Source: UBA3774 sp045600025 (GTDB lineage: Bacteria; Bacillota; Clostridia; Lachnospirales; Lachnospiraceae). Taken from it: DNA of 64,000 nt. Below, in pieces: positions 43,484 to 53,073 of this stretch (positions are counted from its first letter, which is position 1; every line of letters begins with the position of its first letter). The stretch lies in contig JAZRXC010000037.1 in assembly GCA_045600025.1 (NCBI GenBank), positions 5,388-69,387 on the forward strand. The letters are read 5' to 3'. Position numbers and translations under genes: made by a program. The notes beneath the pieces were generated by a model. That model was not told the origin of the DNA. It was given only the letters and a program-made list of their open reading frames with translations, and ran no database searches.

Positions 43484-44896
43484 ATGACCTTAGAAGAATA
43501 TGAATTGAAGAGAGAAGAACTGATATCCGCAAATAAAAACCTGCTGGGGCTTGTCCTCCGCGAGGATGAAGAGCGGCTTGATCAGTATCTCTCTCAGATA
43601 AAAGCAGAATACATTAAAGAATGCGGAGGAAAAGTTCCGTATGATATTCCCACGCTATCGGACAAGAAATTAATTTCTTCGCGGCTCTATGAATTCTGCT
43701 CACGGCTTCCTAAAGGCGCAGATCTTCATGTACATGATATGTCGCTTCTTCCTGCGTGCGAGCTGATAAAGCTTCTTAAAAACCGCCCTGAGATGTGCAT
43801 AAATGCAGACCGAAAAAATTATGATTTGCAGGTCGTTGCCGAAGGCGAGGCCGTACCCGATGGGTATATGCGCTTTTTTGAGGCTATGAACAGCGGCTAT
43901 TACTCCGAAGATGAAATCATATATAACTGGACCGTACTGAGCGGAGAGGGTTATGAAGGCGGCATCTGGGCGTATTTTGAAGAGCTGTTCAACCGTCACG
44001 CATGCCTGTCGAGCAACCCTTCATTTGCCGCAGAATATTATGATTACACATTCAGGTATTATTGCCGCAAGGGCATAATGCATGTTGAGATTCACCTCAT
44101 GCTGACAGACAGCATTGATGAGAGCGCCGACTATCTGAAGGTCATTCGCAAGGCATACTATGACGTTAAGAAAGACTATCCGTATTTTACCGTGCGCGTA
44201 ATCGGCGCAGGAGTGAAGGCGGACAGCGAGGATATTGCATTTACCAAGAAATGTTTCCTGAATACCGCATACGTGCAGGAGATGATTAAGGATGAGAGTG
44301 ATCCGACGCGTCCGGTTGATTTTGTTATCGGATTTGATCTTGTGAATGAAGAAGACACCAGCCTGCCGCTTTCGGCATTTGTCCCGATGCTTCTTGCCGT
44401 CAGAAGGCAGTTCCCGTCAATGAATCTTTATATCCACTGCGGAGAGAGCCTTGCGGCTACAAATGAGAATCTTATCGATGCGTATCTGCTTGGGGTTTCA
44501 CGTGTGGGTCACGGACTGAATCTGTACCGCTTTCCGGATCTTCATGAGCGTTATGTAAAGGCGGAGATTTGCCTTGAAGTGTGCCCCATCAGTAATCAGG
44601 CACTCGGTTACACCAGGGACATCCGCAATCATCCTGCGACGGAGTACTTGAAGTCGGGCGCGTCCATAGAGCTTTCCTCGGATGACCCCGCTTATATGGA
44701 ACATGAGACGCTCACAGATGACTTTTTTGCAGCGGTTATCGGTTGGGATTTGTCGCTTGCTGATGTGAAGCAACTCGGCATTAATTCGATAGTTTACAGT
44801 GGACTCGATGAAGTATCAAAGGCAAATTCGCTGAAGGCCTATAATAAATTGTGGAATGATTTCGTAGAAGAAATGCTTAAAGAAACAGACGCCTGA
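43484..44896 (+). CDS. Adenosine deaminase-family amidohydrolase (ADGF-like, long form)
   Basis: This is a 470-residue metal-dependent deaminase. Metal ligands are His 82 and His 84 (GADLHVHDMS), a His in the HCGE motif (His 318, with catalytic Glu 321), and Asp in SSDDPAYM. VGHGLNLYRFPDLHERY and CLEVCPISNQALGYTRDI are family blocks. It is longer than standard Add (about 340 residues): about 75 residues precede the first motif and an insertion lies before LYIHCGE, as in ADGF/CECR1-like enzymes. No signal peptide is present, so it acts inside the cell. It is probably a nucleoside deaminase. It is co-transcribed with the YugP gene. Confidence 0.82.
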   Translation: MTLEEYELKREELISANKNLLGLVLREDEERLDQYLSQIKAEYIKECGGKVPYDIPTLSDKKLISSRLYEFCSRLPKGADLHVHDMSLLPACELIKLLKNRPEMCINADRKNYDLQVVAEGEAVPDGYMRFFEAMNSGYYSEDEIIYNWTVLSGEGYEGGIWAYFEELFNRHACLSSNPSFAAEYYDYTFRYYCRKGIMHVEIHLMLTDSIDESADYLKVIRKAYYDVKKDYPYFTVRVIGAGVKADSEDIAFTKKCFLNTAYVQEMIKDESDPTRPVDFVIGFDLVNEEDTSLPLSAFVPMLLAVRRQFPSMNLYIHCGESLAATNENLIDAYLLGVSRVGHGLNLYRFPDLHERYVKAEICLEVCPISNQALGYTRDIRNHPATEYLKSGASIELSSDDPAYMEHETLTDDFFAAVIGWDLSLADVKQLGINSIVYSGLDEVSKANSLKAYNKLWNDFVEEMLKETDA

Positions 44897-44910
44897 GCGC
44901 CTGTTTTTTA
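44885..44910 (+). terminator. Intrinsic terminator overlapping the deaminase stop codon
   Basis: ACAGACGC (44885-44892), loop CTGA, GCGCCTGT (44897-44904) with one mismatch, then TTTTTATTGG. The stop codon (44894-44896) lies in the loop region. Confidence 0.75.
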
Positions 44911-44915
44911 TTGGA

Positions 44916-45491
44916 TTATTTCCGGCCACTTACCACGTACATCTTATCATTATCAATCGTGGTATCTACTTGCAAATATTCTGAAAGCTGCGCTGCGAGC
45001 TCGACTGCCGGCAAAAGCTCATGCGAGACACTTAAGACATTTTTATGACATGCATTAATTACATCGCGCGACGTACCGTGCGCGATTGTGAGCCTGCCGC
45101 CGGGCACCAGATGCTTGCACAAATTCGCAAATAAGTCTGCAGGACTCGCAAAATGCGGAAAACAGTTATATAAGATGATGCGGTCAAAGCATTTTTCGAA
45201 ATGATATATTTCGGCATCGGCGCATATCAGTGTAATGCCTGAGTCAGGATATTTTGCTTCTGCGATTTTAATCATTTCGGATGAGATATCGATTCCGCAG
45301 ATAGTTACCTCGTATTTTTGAAAATACGGGAACAGCACACCGGTTCCGCATCCGACATCGAGCACGGACATATCGCATGAAAGATCAAGGCTCCCTATGA
45401 TAGAAGAGAGCACATCCTTTGACTGCACATTTGTATCGTCCCATGTAGGCGCAAGTTTATTAAAAAAATCAGCAACTTCATGTGTCTGCAT
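44916..45491 (-). CDS. Class I SAM-dependent methyltransferase
   Basis: This is a 191-residue protein of the Methyltransf_11/25 type. Motif I is VLDVGCGTGVLFPYF, with the acidic residue after beta-2 in ICGIDISSEMI and motif II/III LICADAEIYHF and RIILYNCFPHF. The N-terminal HEVADFFNKLAPTWDD resembles UbiE- or rebeccamycin-like small-molecule methyltransferases. The substrate is unknown. It converges on the deaminase gene. Confidence 0.83.
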   Translation of the reverse strand: MQTHEVADFFNKLAPTWDDTNVQSKDVLSSIIGSLDLSCDMSVLDVGCGTGVLFPYFQKYEVTICGIDISSEMIKIAEAKYPDSGITLICADAEIYHFEKCFDRIILYNCFPHFASPADLFANLCKHLVPGGRLTIAHGTSRDVINACHKNVLSVSHELLPAVELAAQLSEYLQVDTTIDNDKMYVVSGRK

Positions 45492-45592
45492 ATTTACATT
45501 TTACTTTATTTTCAATAAAAAGACAAACCCGCCTATAGCATATTTGTCAAATCAGTGATATTATTTTTAAAATACTATTTTTCGGAGCTAAT

Positions 45593-46477
45593 ATGAAGCG
45601 CGGAAACTTTCTGCTAAAATATCTTATCGCCATTGTTCTGTACGGCTGCAACGGACTTTTAGTCAATTATATAGATGCATCTTCCGAGTATATTGCAATG
45701 TCGCGTGGCCTTATAGGTTTTGCGGTTATTGTATTGTCATTTTTTATCCGCGGACGCAAAATCCAGTTTGATTCTATCAGGAAAAATTTCCCCTTGCTGG
45801 TTTTATCCGGTATTGCGCTTGGGCTGAACTGGGCACTGCTTTTCAATGGATTCAAGATAGCCGTGTCAATCGCTACGCTGTGCAACTACCTTGCGCCGAT
45901 TATCCTTATTATTATTTCCCCAATAGTTTTCAAAGACAAAATCACACCCAGGCAGATGATATGTGTTGGCATATCATTGGCAGGTCTTCTTCTGATATCC
46001 GGAGTGCTGGAAGCTGACGGAGCGGCTTCGCTTGAAGCTGCAGGCTACGGCCTTGGTGCTGCCGGCTGTTTTGTAATCATGGTTATTTTCAACCGCAAGA
46101 TGAAAGATATCAAGCCCATGGAGAAATCGGCGGTTCAGCTTCTTTCAGCAGCAATTACCATGATACCTTTTGTTGCTGCGAAGGGCGGCTTCCCGCAACA
46201 GCTTGACAGACGTTCGCTCATATGTCTGCTCATTATCGGTGCAGTTTCGACAGGCTTTGCATATATTCTCTACTTCGATGCGCTGACGCATATTACATTT
46301 GAGCAGATTGCGGTATACGGATATCTTGAGCCGGTTATAGGCATTATCACATCCTGCATTTTCCTCGGCGAAGAGCTTTCCGTTTTATCAACAATCGGAG
46401 CAATACTGATTATCGCCGTCGCATTTGAACCTTTAATCGGAAAGAAGCAAAAAGTCGAAGACAACAACGAAATGTAA
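45593..46477 (+). CDS. EamA/DMT-family transporter
   Basis: This is a 294-residue protein with ten predicted transmembrane segments in two EamA repeats. The first has YIAMSRGLIGFAVIVLSFFIRG and ALGLNWALLFNGFKIAVSIATLCNYLAP, and the second FAYILYFDALTHITFEQIAVYGYLEPVIGIITSCIFLGEELS. The substrate is unknown. It is a single gene with a terminator-like hairpin about 55 bases downstream that overlaps the next promoter. Confidence 0.84.
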   Translation: MKRGNFLLKYLIAIVLYGCNGLLVNYIDASSEYIAMSRGLIGFAVIVLSFFIRGRKIQFDSIRKNFPLLVLSGIALGLNWALLFNGFKIAVSIATLCNYLAPIILIIISPIVFKDKITPRQMICVGISLAGLLLISGVLEADGAASLEAAGYGLGAAGCFVIMVIFNRKMKDIKPMEKSAVQLLSAAITMIPFVAAKGGFPQQLDRRSLICLLIIGAVSTGFAYILYFDALTHITFEQIAVYGYLEPVIGIITSCIFLGEELSVLSTIGAILIIAVAFEPLIGKKQKVEDNNEM

Positions 46478-46502
46478 ATATCTATGTGTATTTGTTAAAG
46501 TA

Positions 46503-46531
46503 TTGACATTTTTGTAAAAATATGTGACAAT
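46503..46531 (+). promoter_or_regulatory. Promoter of the large secreted SGNH protein
   Basis: Perfect TTGACA (46503-46508), a 17-base spacer and GACAAT (46526-46531). Transcription would begin near 46538, inside the left arm of the hairpin at 46531-46563. Confidence 0.6.
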
Positions 46532-46569
46532 ATAACAGCCTATCAGAGGGATAGACTGTTATATTTTTT
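46531..46569 (+). terminator. Terminator-like inverted repeat overlapping a promoter start
   Basis: TATAACAG (46531-46538), a C/A mismatch and CTATC pair with GATAG and CTGTTATA (46550-46563), followed by six T residues and, at once, the GGAGG of the next gene. In read-through RNA from the EamA gene this is a classic terminator. In RNA started at about 46538 most of the left arm is missing, so the new transcript would escape it. Confidence 0.7.
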
Positions 46570-46581
46570 GGAGGTATTTTT

Positions 46582-49578
46582 ATGAAAATGCACAAGAGAG
46601 TGATTGCGCTGCTGCTTGCAGTGTGCATGGTTCTGCCGACATGTGTTACCGCACTGGCTGAAGAGAAGACTCTCAACTATGTTGCGCTCGGTGACTCCAT
46701 GTCTCAGGGTTACATGTTCCTTGATTACAATGAAGACCCGTTACAAGGCCATTTCTGCGGTTGGAAAGGATCATCTGAGTATTCCTACATTAAAAAGTTT
46801 GCAAATTATTTACAGGCCGGCTTTAACGGAAAGGTTAATTTCAATGATCTTACCATACAGGGCCTGCAGCCTGATGAAGTATACGCTTTTCTTAAGCCGG
46901 AGACTTTTGACTTCGACAGTATGACCAGGGGCGCCCGCAAGCATATCGGCTGGTGGACAAAAGAGTATGATACTGACGAAGAACAGAGCCCGGACATATA
47001 CCTGTTTGATACATTTGCCGATATGAGCGATTACTACATCGATGCCATAAAAAATGCCGATGTAATTACTTTTGATATCGGAGAGAACTATTTCGGTACC
47101 TGGCTGTCAGATCTTCATGATGAAAATGAAGAATACACCGATCTGATGAAGAGCAGCGCATATTATGATGAAATTATATCACTTCGTTCAATTTTAAATA
47201 CATCTGCTTATTTATTAGGCATGGATAATTCCACCATAGAACACTTCTTATATGCATGCCTGTCATACATGGCTTACAGCGATAGTTGCATAGCGGCTAT
47301 CAAGGAGCTCAATCCCGATGTGCAGATAATTCTTCTTCCGCTCATTAATCCTCACAAAGAAATGTATGTTACCATCGGCGGCATCAAGATTTGCTATTCA
47401 GACCTGCTTGATGATTTGATGGATTATCTGAACAACTATATGGCAAAGAAGAGTCCTTGCCGTAATATGTACACAATTGCTGAATACGACGGAGATGTAA
47501 CTTCATTTGCTGATGAGCTGTATTTCTATCCCGATGATTTAAGCGCTGACGCTGAAGCTCTGATTGACAGTTCACTCCTCGGAATGGGCGGACTGCTCGG
47601 AGTGGAGTATCCCAAGCTTCCTGCAGGTTTTGCAGAGTTTAGAGAATACGCTGCTGCTACATACGGAGTGGCGGCATTGGATTATTTCTTCGATATGTTT
47701 TTACTGATAGCGCCTGACGAACAAGGGAACAGGATAGTTGACGAAGACGGCAACTACCTGACGATGCTTAGCGTCTTTGACAAGCTGGTATATGAGTACA
47801 TAGAAGAAAGATATGGTTCGGAACGCGCATATAACGATTTCTACGGAGCAAATTATCTTGAGTCCGTTGAAGCGTTTTTCTTAGAGATGTGGAATCCACC
47901 TGCAACTTTCTTTGGCGATTGCGACAGCTTACTTGACGAGAGCATATTGACTTATGGTATGCCTTGGCTTGAAATCAATAGCGATGTACTTGCAAATGCT
48001 CGCCAGGCTGAAGCTGCAGGTACGGCTAAGCAGTATCAGCTCGACATTCTTGAAGCAGCAGATTCATTCATCGGCGGTTGGAAAGACACCTGCCTGAAAG
48101 CCGCAACATATCGTACAACCTCTCTTGACCTTTTACTTAATATACAAGAAGGGTTTGGATATGAAGATTTGATACGTGTGATTACTGACCCGGAGAACGC
48201 TACTGATGAAGACTATACAGCACTGCATATGGCACTTCGTATGGGCAATGCAGCTCGTGGCTTCGGTGCGCATCCTTGCCCTCGCGGACTTGATGTGAAG
48301 TACAGAGCAGTTGTTGAAGCTTTCGACGAAAATATTCGCGAAAAGATTGACGGTATGATGAATGCCATTACAGTTCATTATGTATACTCAGACGGAACGG
48401 AAGCTTACGAGGATTATACCGACAAAGTTGAGATCGGCAGCAAATATAATATCAAATCCCCTGAAATTACAGGTTACACACCGGATACAGATGCAGTTGC
48501 CGGTGTAATGGGCAAAAACAATGTTGAAGCAACTGTAACATATAAGAATGTTGAGGAAGGCGAATGCGTTGTTTCTCAGAAGGTTGATCTGACAGAAGGT
48601 AAACTTAATCTCTTCCTGAACGGAAAAGATATGGGAGAGTTTACATTTGCAAAAGACGGCGAATACTGGACGATTAAAGATTCAAATGGCCAGTATCTGT
48701 GGTCTTCAGGCAGTTCACTTTCACGTCGCAACACCGCCTGCGACTGGAGATATAATAATGGTTGCTTCAGCATAAGCGTAAGAAACAGCGGCTTCTGGCT
48801 GTTCGGACGTATAACAACTTATTACCTGACCTGCAGCAACAATAAGCTTACGATGTCTACATCTAAGACAAATGCGACCGCGGAGTTCTATCAGATGTCA
48901 GAAGGCGGATCACATGAAGCGGCAGCTTCTGTGATTGAAAATGAGCAGGCGGAAACCTGCAGCAGCTATGGTTCATATGATGAAGTAATCTATTGCGAGA
49001 AATGCGGTGAAGAGCTTGTGCGCACTCATCACATCACTGAGCCGACCGGTGCGCATGTTCACGGAACACCTGTTACCGAGAATGAAAAGGCTGCAACCTG
49101 TACCGTGGGCGGTTCATATGATGAAGCAGTTTACTGCGATACCTGCGGAATTGAATTAGTGCGTACACACAATACAACAGAGCCTACCGGACATACGCCG
49201 GGAGAAGCTAAGATTGAGACAATCGACGGAGTAAAGAAGCTTGTTACACGCTGCACTAAATGCGGAGATATACGTAGCATCGAAGACGCTCCCGAAGGCG
49301 AAATCACTGCGAAGGTAAATGTTGAGACGAGCACCTCCAGATTCCTGTTCTTCTTTACCACTACTACTTATAAGGTAAGTATTGCAGCAGAGAGCAGTAT
49401 TCCCAGAGTTACAATCTCAAATGTTCAGTATTCTACAAACGGAGTCAGATGGACAAACGGCAGCAATTATTCAACATCCACCAGACCCGGCACAATCTAT
49501 GTTCGCGTGAGTGATAGCTCAGGGGCAACAACATACTTTATGTATAATTACTCCACCGGTAAAATTTCAGAGTATTAA
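46582..49578 (+). CDS. Large secreted SGNH/GDSL hydrolase-like protein with MucBP-like and Cys-pair repeats
   Basis: This is a 998-residue protein. Signal peptide: MKMHKRVIALLLAVCMVLPTCVTALA, cleaved after residue 26. The GDSL-type motif YVALGDSMSQGY has Ser 39 as nucleophile, and ITFDIGENYFGT and LLPLINPHKEM may supply later SGNH blocks. Residues about 590-660 resemble a MucBP repeat (ITVHYVYSDGTEAYEDY...NVEATVTYK). Residues about 790-900 carry two repeats, each GSYDE-x-x-YC-x-x-CG-x-ELVRTH-x-TEPTG, plus a third C-x-x-C (TRCTKCGD). A beta-rich tail (ISNVQYSTNGVRWTNG) ends the protein. No LPXTG, SLH or other anchor is seen, so it is probably released or held non-covalently. It is probably an esterase acting on glycan or host polymer (inference). 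Confidence 0.75.
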   Translation: MKMHKRVIALLLAVCMVLPTCVTALAEEKTLNYVALGDSMSQGYMFLDYNEDPLQGHFCGWKGSSEYSYIKKFANYLQAGFNGKVNFNDLTIQGLQPDEVYAFLKPETFDFDSMTRGARKHIGWWTKEYDTDEEQSPDIYLFDTFADMSDYYIDAIKNADVITFDIGENYFGTWLSDLHDENEEYTDLMKSSAYYDEIISLRSILNTSAYLLGMDNSTIEHFLYACLSYMAYSDSCIAAIKELNPDVQIILLPLINPHKEMYVTIGGIKICYSDLLDDLMDYLNNYMAKKSPCRNMYTIAEYDGDVTSFADELYFYPDDLSADAEALIDSSLLGMGGLLGVEYPKLPAGFAEFREYAAATYGVAALDYFFDMFLLIAPDEQGNRIVDEDGNYLTMLSVFDKLVYEYIEERYGSERAYNDFYGANYLESVEAFFLEMWNPPATFFGDCDSLLDESILTYGMPWLEINSDVLANARQAEAAGTAKQYQLDILEAADSFIGGWKDTCLKAATYRTTSLDLLLNIQEGFGYEDLIRVITDPENATDEDYTALHMALRMGNAARGFGAHPCPRGLDVKYRAVVEAFDENIREKIDGMMNAITVHYVYSDGTEAYEDYTDKVEIGSKYNIKSPEITGYTPDTDAVAGVMGKNNVEATVTYKNVEEGECVVSQKVDLTEGKLNLFLNGKDMGEFTFAKDGEYWTIKDSNGQYLWSSGSSLSRRNTACDWRYNNGCFSISVRNSGFWLFGRITTYYLTCSNNKLTMSTSKTNATAEFYQMSEGGSHEAAASVIENEQAETCSSYGSYDEVIYCEKCGEELVRTHHITEPTGAHVHGTPVTENEKAATCTVGGSYDEAVYCDTCGIELVRTHNTTEPTGHTPGEAKIETIDGVKKLVTRCTKCGDIRSIEDAPEGEITAKVNVETSTSRFLFFFTTTTYKVSIAAESSIPRVTISNVQYSTNGVRWTNGSNYSTSTRPGTIYVRVSDSSGATTYFMYNYSTGKISEY

Positions 49579-49597
49579 TTATATAAAATAATCAGTT

Positions 49598-49627
49598 AGG
49601 CCGTGCAACTTGCACGGCCTTATTTGT
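49598..49627. terminator. Intrinsic terminator after the SGNH protein
   Basis: AGGCCGTGC (49598-49606), loop AACTT, GCACGGCCT (49612-49620), then TATTTGTT. It is shared with the convergent ligase gene. The stem begins with the same AGGCCGT as the terminator at 41659. Confidence 0.82.
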
Positions 49628-49652
49628 TACAGAAAAGTTTTATTATTTCGGA

Positions 49653-51404
49653 TTATTTGTAATCGTAATTTTCGTATTCTGCTTCAAGCGCCTTGTAATC
49701 ATTTTTCATAAGACCGGTCAGAGGTATCTTATCAACAAATACCACACCTACCGGAAGAGAACGCTTTTCAATACTGTCCTTACATAACTGCATCAGTTCG
49801 CCGGCGATGGTGCCTTTATCGGCACTCGGATTATTAAGCTCTGCGCATATAAGAGGCAAATGGCATGCAGAAGAATAATCTTTGTCACGCACTCCTATTA
49901 CCGCGCAGTTTTCAATAGCAGGATGCTGCAAAACAATTTTTTCAAGTTGCAAAGGAAATACCTTATGACCGTCCATGCGAATGATAGAGCGCTTGATACG
50001 TCCTACGATGAATAGGAAGCCATCTTCATCAATGTATCCAAGGTCACCGCTGTGAATCCATTTGCGCCCATCACTGTGAGCCCACATAACATCAGCGGTT
50101 TCTACCGGCTCATCAAGATATTCTTTCATAAGAGTCGGACCGGATATGCAGATCTCACCGACTTCCCCTATCGGAAGTTCATTTTTCGTACCGGGTTCAA
50201 ATGCTGCAATTGTATTAAAGTAGCAGGGAATTCCTACGCTCCCTTTTTTGTGAACACTATGAAAGCCAAAAGAACATGCTGATGATACTTCACTGAGTCC
50301 GTAACCTTGGGCAATAGGGTATTTTATATTATGCTTTATTCTGAACTCATCAAGTTTATCTTCAAGTGATTCGCTTGCGGAATCACCGCCGGCAGCCATA
50401 GTTTCAATAAAAGAAAGATCTTTACCTTTTATTTTCGGAGAGTATATAAGCTTTTCATATACTACAGGAACGCCGATGATGTGACGAGGCTTAAAACAAA
50501 GTACTAATTTATCAAACCTATCCGGATTAAATTTCGGAATCATAATATTTTTAAATCCCATAGTCATGGACATATGGGTAGATACTACTATTCCGTATGA
50601 AGCGGCAAGAGGTACGAAATTAAGAAAAGATTCTGAAGAGTCTGCCCCATAAGTTCGTTCCGGAATAGTAAGATAAAAATTGGCTGCGACAGCATTCATA
50701 CTGTCATTTGTGAGAACAACACCCTTTGATATACCGGTGGTTCCGCCGGTGCGTGTGATTACGGCGGGCATATCGGGTTCATATTTAACCCTTTCAACGG
50801 ACTTGCCTTCTGCAAATTTAAAGAAGTCCGCATTCCGTATTACGCGCTTACCATCATACGGAATATCGCATTTTTTACTTTTCAGGTTATAAGCGAAACG
50901 CTTGAGAGGCGGAAGCGAGGCGGAAGGATCTTCGCAGATCACATAATCGAGACCAAGCTCGTCAAGATGCTTTTCTACATGCAAAAAACACATTTCAAGC
51001 GTTACAAGAACCCTCGAACCTGCTTTCTTGATAAATTCTCTTGTGTGCGGTCCGTCAGTACGCGGGTCGATAATATTTGCGACTGCGCCTATTCTATTAA
51101 GCGCATAAATAGTGCAGATGCTCTCAGGCATGGGAGGTGCGATAAGAGATACGATTTCACCCTTTTTTACTCCGATGAGGGCAAAAGCGGCAGAATACTG
51201 TTCGATGATTTCGAACATTTTCTTAAAGGATATTTCAGTTCCGTAATAAAACAAAGCTGTTTTATTTTCAAAATGCAGCTTTTTGCATCTTTCTTTTACA
51301 AGTTCGTATAGGGTGCATTTAGGAGGATTGTCATTATCGGAAACCATGTCATAGTATTTCATCCATGGTTTATCAATAGTTGCATAATGCTTTTGAGTGT
51401 CCAT
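49653..51404 (-). CDS. AMP-dependent acyl/aryl-CoA ligase family protein
   Basis: This is a 583-residue ANL-superfamily enzyme. The P-loop is VITRTGGTTGISKGVVLTN, with AQGYGLSEVSSAC (A5), KWIHSGDLGYIDEDGFLFIVGRIKRSI (A7-A8 hinge) and a C-terminal Lys in LTGLMKNDYKALE (A10). The start is placed at MDTQKHYATIDKPWMKYYD (51404); the frame remains open 22 codons further upstream, but that part is Lys/Ile-rich without family similarity. It activates a carboxylic acid as an adenylate, then probably forms a thioester with CoA. No carrier protein or other synthase lies nearby, so the acid is unknown. Confidence 0.84.
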   Translation of the reverse strand: MDTQKHYATIDKPWMKYYDMVSDNDNPPKCTLYELVKERCKKLHFENKTALFYYGTEISFKKMFEIIEQYSAAFALIGVKKGEIVSLIAPPMPESICTIYALNRIGAVANIIDPRTDGPHTREFIKKAGSRVLVTLEMCFLHVEKHLDELGLDYVICEDPSASLPPLKRFAYNLKSKKCDIPYDGKRVIRNADFFKFAEGKSVERVKYEPDMPAVITRTGGTTGISKGVVLTNDSMNAVAANFYLTIPERTYGADSSESFLNFVPLAASYGIVVSTHMSMTMGFKNIMIPKFNPDRFDKLVLCFKPRHIIGVPVVYEKLIYSPKIKGKDLSFIETMAAGGDSASESLEDKLDEFRIKHNIKYPIAQGYGLSEVSSACSFGFHSVHKKGSVGIPCYFNTIAAFEPGTKNELPIGEVGEICISGPTLMKEYLDEPVETADVMWAHSDGRKWIHSGDLGYIDEDGFLFIVGRIKRSIIRMDGHKVFPLQLEKIVLQHPAIENCAVIGVRDKDYSSACHLPLICAELNNPSADKGTIAGELMQLCKDSIEKRSLPVGVVFVDKIPLTGLMKNDYKALEAEYENYDYK

Positions 51405-51496
51405 AAAAATCCATTTATACAGCAAATAACTTATTGGCAATTTGTTAATACGCCGTACAAATATTAACACTATTACGCAATAAAGGCAAGATGTTA

Positions 51497-52057
51497 TTAT
51501 TTCTTCTTCACCGAGAATCCGAAGCCACCGAGCTTTTCGCCTAATTTGAAATAAGTTCCGTGAGAATATGCCAGAAGATCACAGGCATCAAGATCGAATT
51601 TATCATTTGCATCGAAATATTTTTCATCTACATCAACAGCAACTACTTCAGCGATGAACATATCGTGAGAGCCGAGCTCCAGCACCTGCTTTACTTTACA
51701 CTCGAGGCAGACGGGACTTTCGGCTACGAGCGGTGCGGACACTACACTGGCTTTCTCGCGCGAAAGGCCTGAAAGCTTCCACTTGTCATCCTTTGCACCG
51801 GTCTTTACGCCGCACATATCTACAGCCGCCGCCATTGCCACGGTAGTAAGGTTGACTACGAATTCGCCGGACTCTTTTATCAAATGATGCGAGAAGCGTT
51901 CCTTTCTGACACTGATTGAAAGCATGGGCGGATCAGAATTGATGGTGCCTGTCCAGGCGATAGTGATGAGATTATCATGACCGTCATTTCCGCGGCAGCT
52001 GATGAGAGCTGCGGGGACGGGATAGAGCATATTTCCGGGTTTGAAATTTCTGCGCAT
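51497..52057 (-). CDS. Flavin reductase-like domain protein
   Basis: This is a 186-residue FMN-binding split-barrel protein (PF01613). Typical blocks are PVPAALISCRGNDGHDNLITIAWTGTINSDPPMLSISVR, HLIKESGEFVVNL and DMFIAEVVAVDVDEKYFD. Members use NAD(P)H to reduce flavin or act as small flavoproteins of unknown role. It may be co-transcribed with the ligase gene 92 bases downstream. Confidence 0.87.
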   Translation of the reverse strand: MRRNFKPGNMLYPVPAALISCRGNDGHDNLITIAWTGTINSDPPMLSISVRKERFSHHLIKESGEFVVNLTTVAMAAAVDMCGVKTGAKDDKWKLSGLSREKASVVSAPLVAESPVCLECKVKQVLELGSHDMFIAEVVAVDVDEKYFDANDKFDLDACDLLAYSHGTYFKLGEKLGGFGFSVKKK

Positions 52058-52149
52058 TTTGTCACCTCTTATGTATTTTTATTGGTTGCATCTTATATGA
52101 TATAGGTATATTATTGAACCTATAAACATATTATATCGGCGAGGGTATT

Positions 52150-53049
52150 ATGGCAAGTAATAATAAAAATTCAATCGGATATCTCTATTCGTTTATAGCT
52201 TGCGTTTTATTCGGCAGCATTTATATCGGATCAAATATTGCCTTAAGAGATTTTTCTCCCGTACAGGTGTGCTGCCTTCGTTTCCTGTTCGGGTCCGCCG
52301 GCCTCCTTGTACTGAATCTCATTGCAAAAAGATCCTTAAAGATTGAAAAATCAGATTTTAAATACTTTATTATGGTGGCTTTCATAGGCTACTTTCTTTC
52401 CTATATCTTCGCTATGTATTCAAATTCTTTTGCAGGTCCTGTACTTGCTTCTCTTTTGAATTCACTCAACCCTGTATTCATTGCGATCTTCGGCGTAATA
52501 ATGCTGCGCGAGAAGATTACCATTAAACACTGGATTCTTCTCGGTGTTGCGCTCGTCGGAGTATATATCATCTGCTCGGGCAATGTTGAAGGCGAAATAA
52601 TCGGTGTAATTTGTGCGACATTGTCAATGCTGGCATGGGGATTTTCTTCTTCTCATAACAAGAGGCTCTGCGCAAAGTATGACCCCCTTGTAGTTGCTTT
52701 CTGGGCAATAGTGCTGAGCCTGATTTTCTATATTCCTACAATTACTGTAGATTTTGCGATTAATGGCATTCCGGAGGCTTCCCTGGAGGCTTGGCTTGCC
52801 GTTGCTTACGTTGGTATATTCGGAATAACTGCAGCTCAGTCAGTTTGGCTTCTGGCGATGTCCAAGCTGCCCATATCAACATGCTCAATGTTTTACCCAA
52901 TTCAGCCACTTACGAGTGCAATAATCGGCGTGCTGTTTTTGGATTCTGAGCTTACGGCAAGACTACTTATCGGCGGTGTTCTCATCTGTGCGGCAATCAT
53001 GTTTAACTTCATAGATTTTAGCAAGATGAAAGAACGACTAAAGTCATAA
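52150..53049 (+). CDS. EamA/DMT-family transporter
   Basis: This is a 299-residue membrane protein with ten predicted transmembrane helices in two repeats. FGSIYIGSNIALRDFSPVQVCCLRFLFGSAGLLVLNL and SLLNSLNPVFIAIFGVIMLREKITIKHWILLGVALVGV are typical. It is the third DMT transporter in the window and not a close copy of the others. The substrate is unknown. It is a single gene. Confidence 0.85.
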   Translation: MASNNKNSIGYLYSFIACVLFGSIYIGSNIALRDFSPVQVCCLRFLFGSAGLLVLNLIAKRSLKIEKSDFKYFIMVAFIGYFLSYIFAMYSNSFAGPVLASLLNSLNPVFIAIFGVIMLREKITIKHWILLGVALVGVYIICSGNVEGEIIGVICATLSMLAWGFSSSHNKRLCAKYDPLVVAFWAIVLSLIFYIPTITVDFAINGIPEASLEAWLAVAYVGIFGITAAQSVWLLAMSKLPISTCSMFYPIQPLTSAIIGVLFLDSELTARLLIGGVLICAAIMFNFIDFSKMKERLKS

Positions 53050-53073
53050 ATAACTGATTATTTATATATGATT

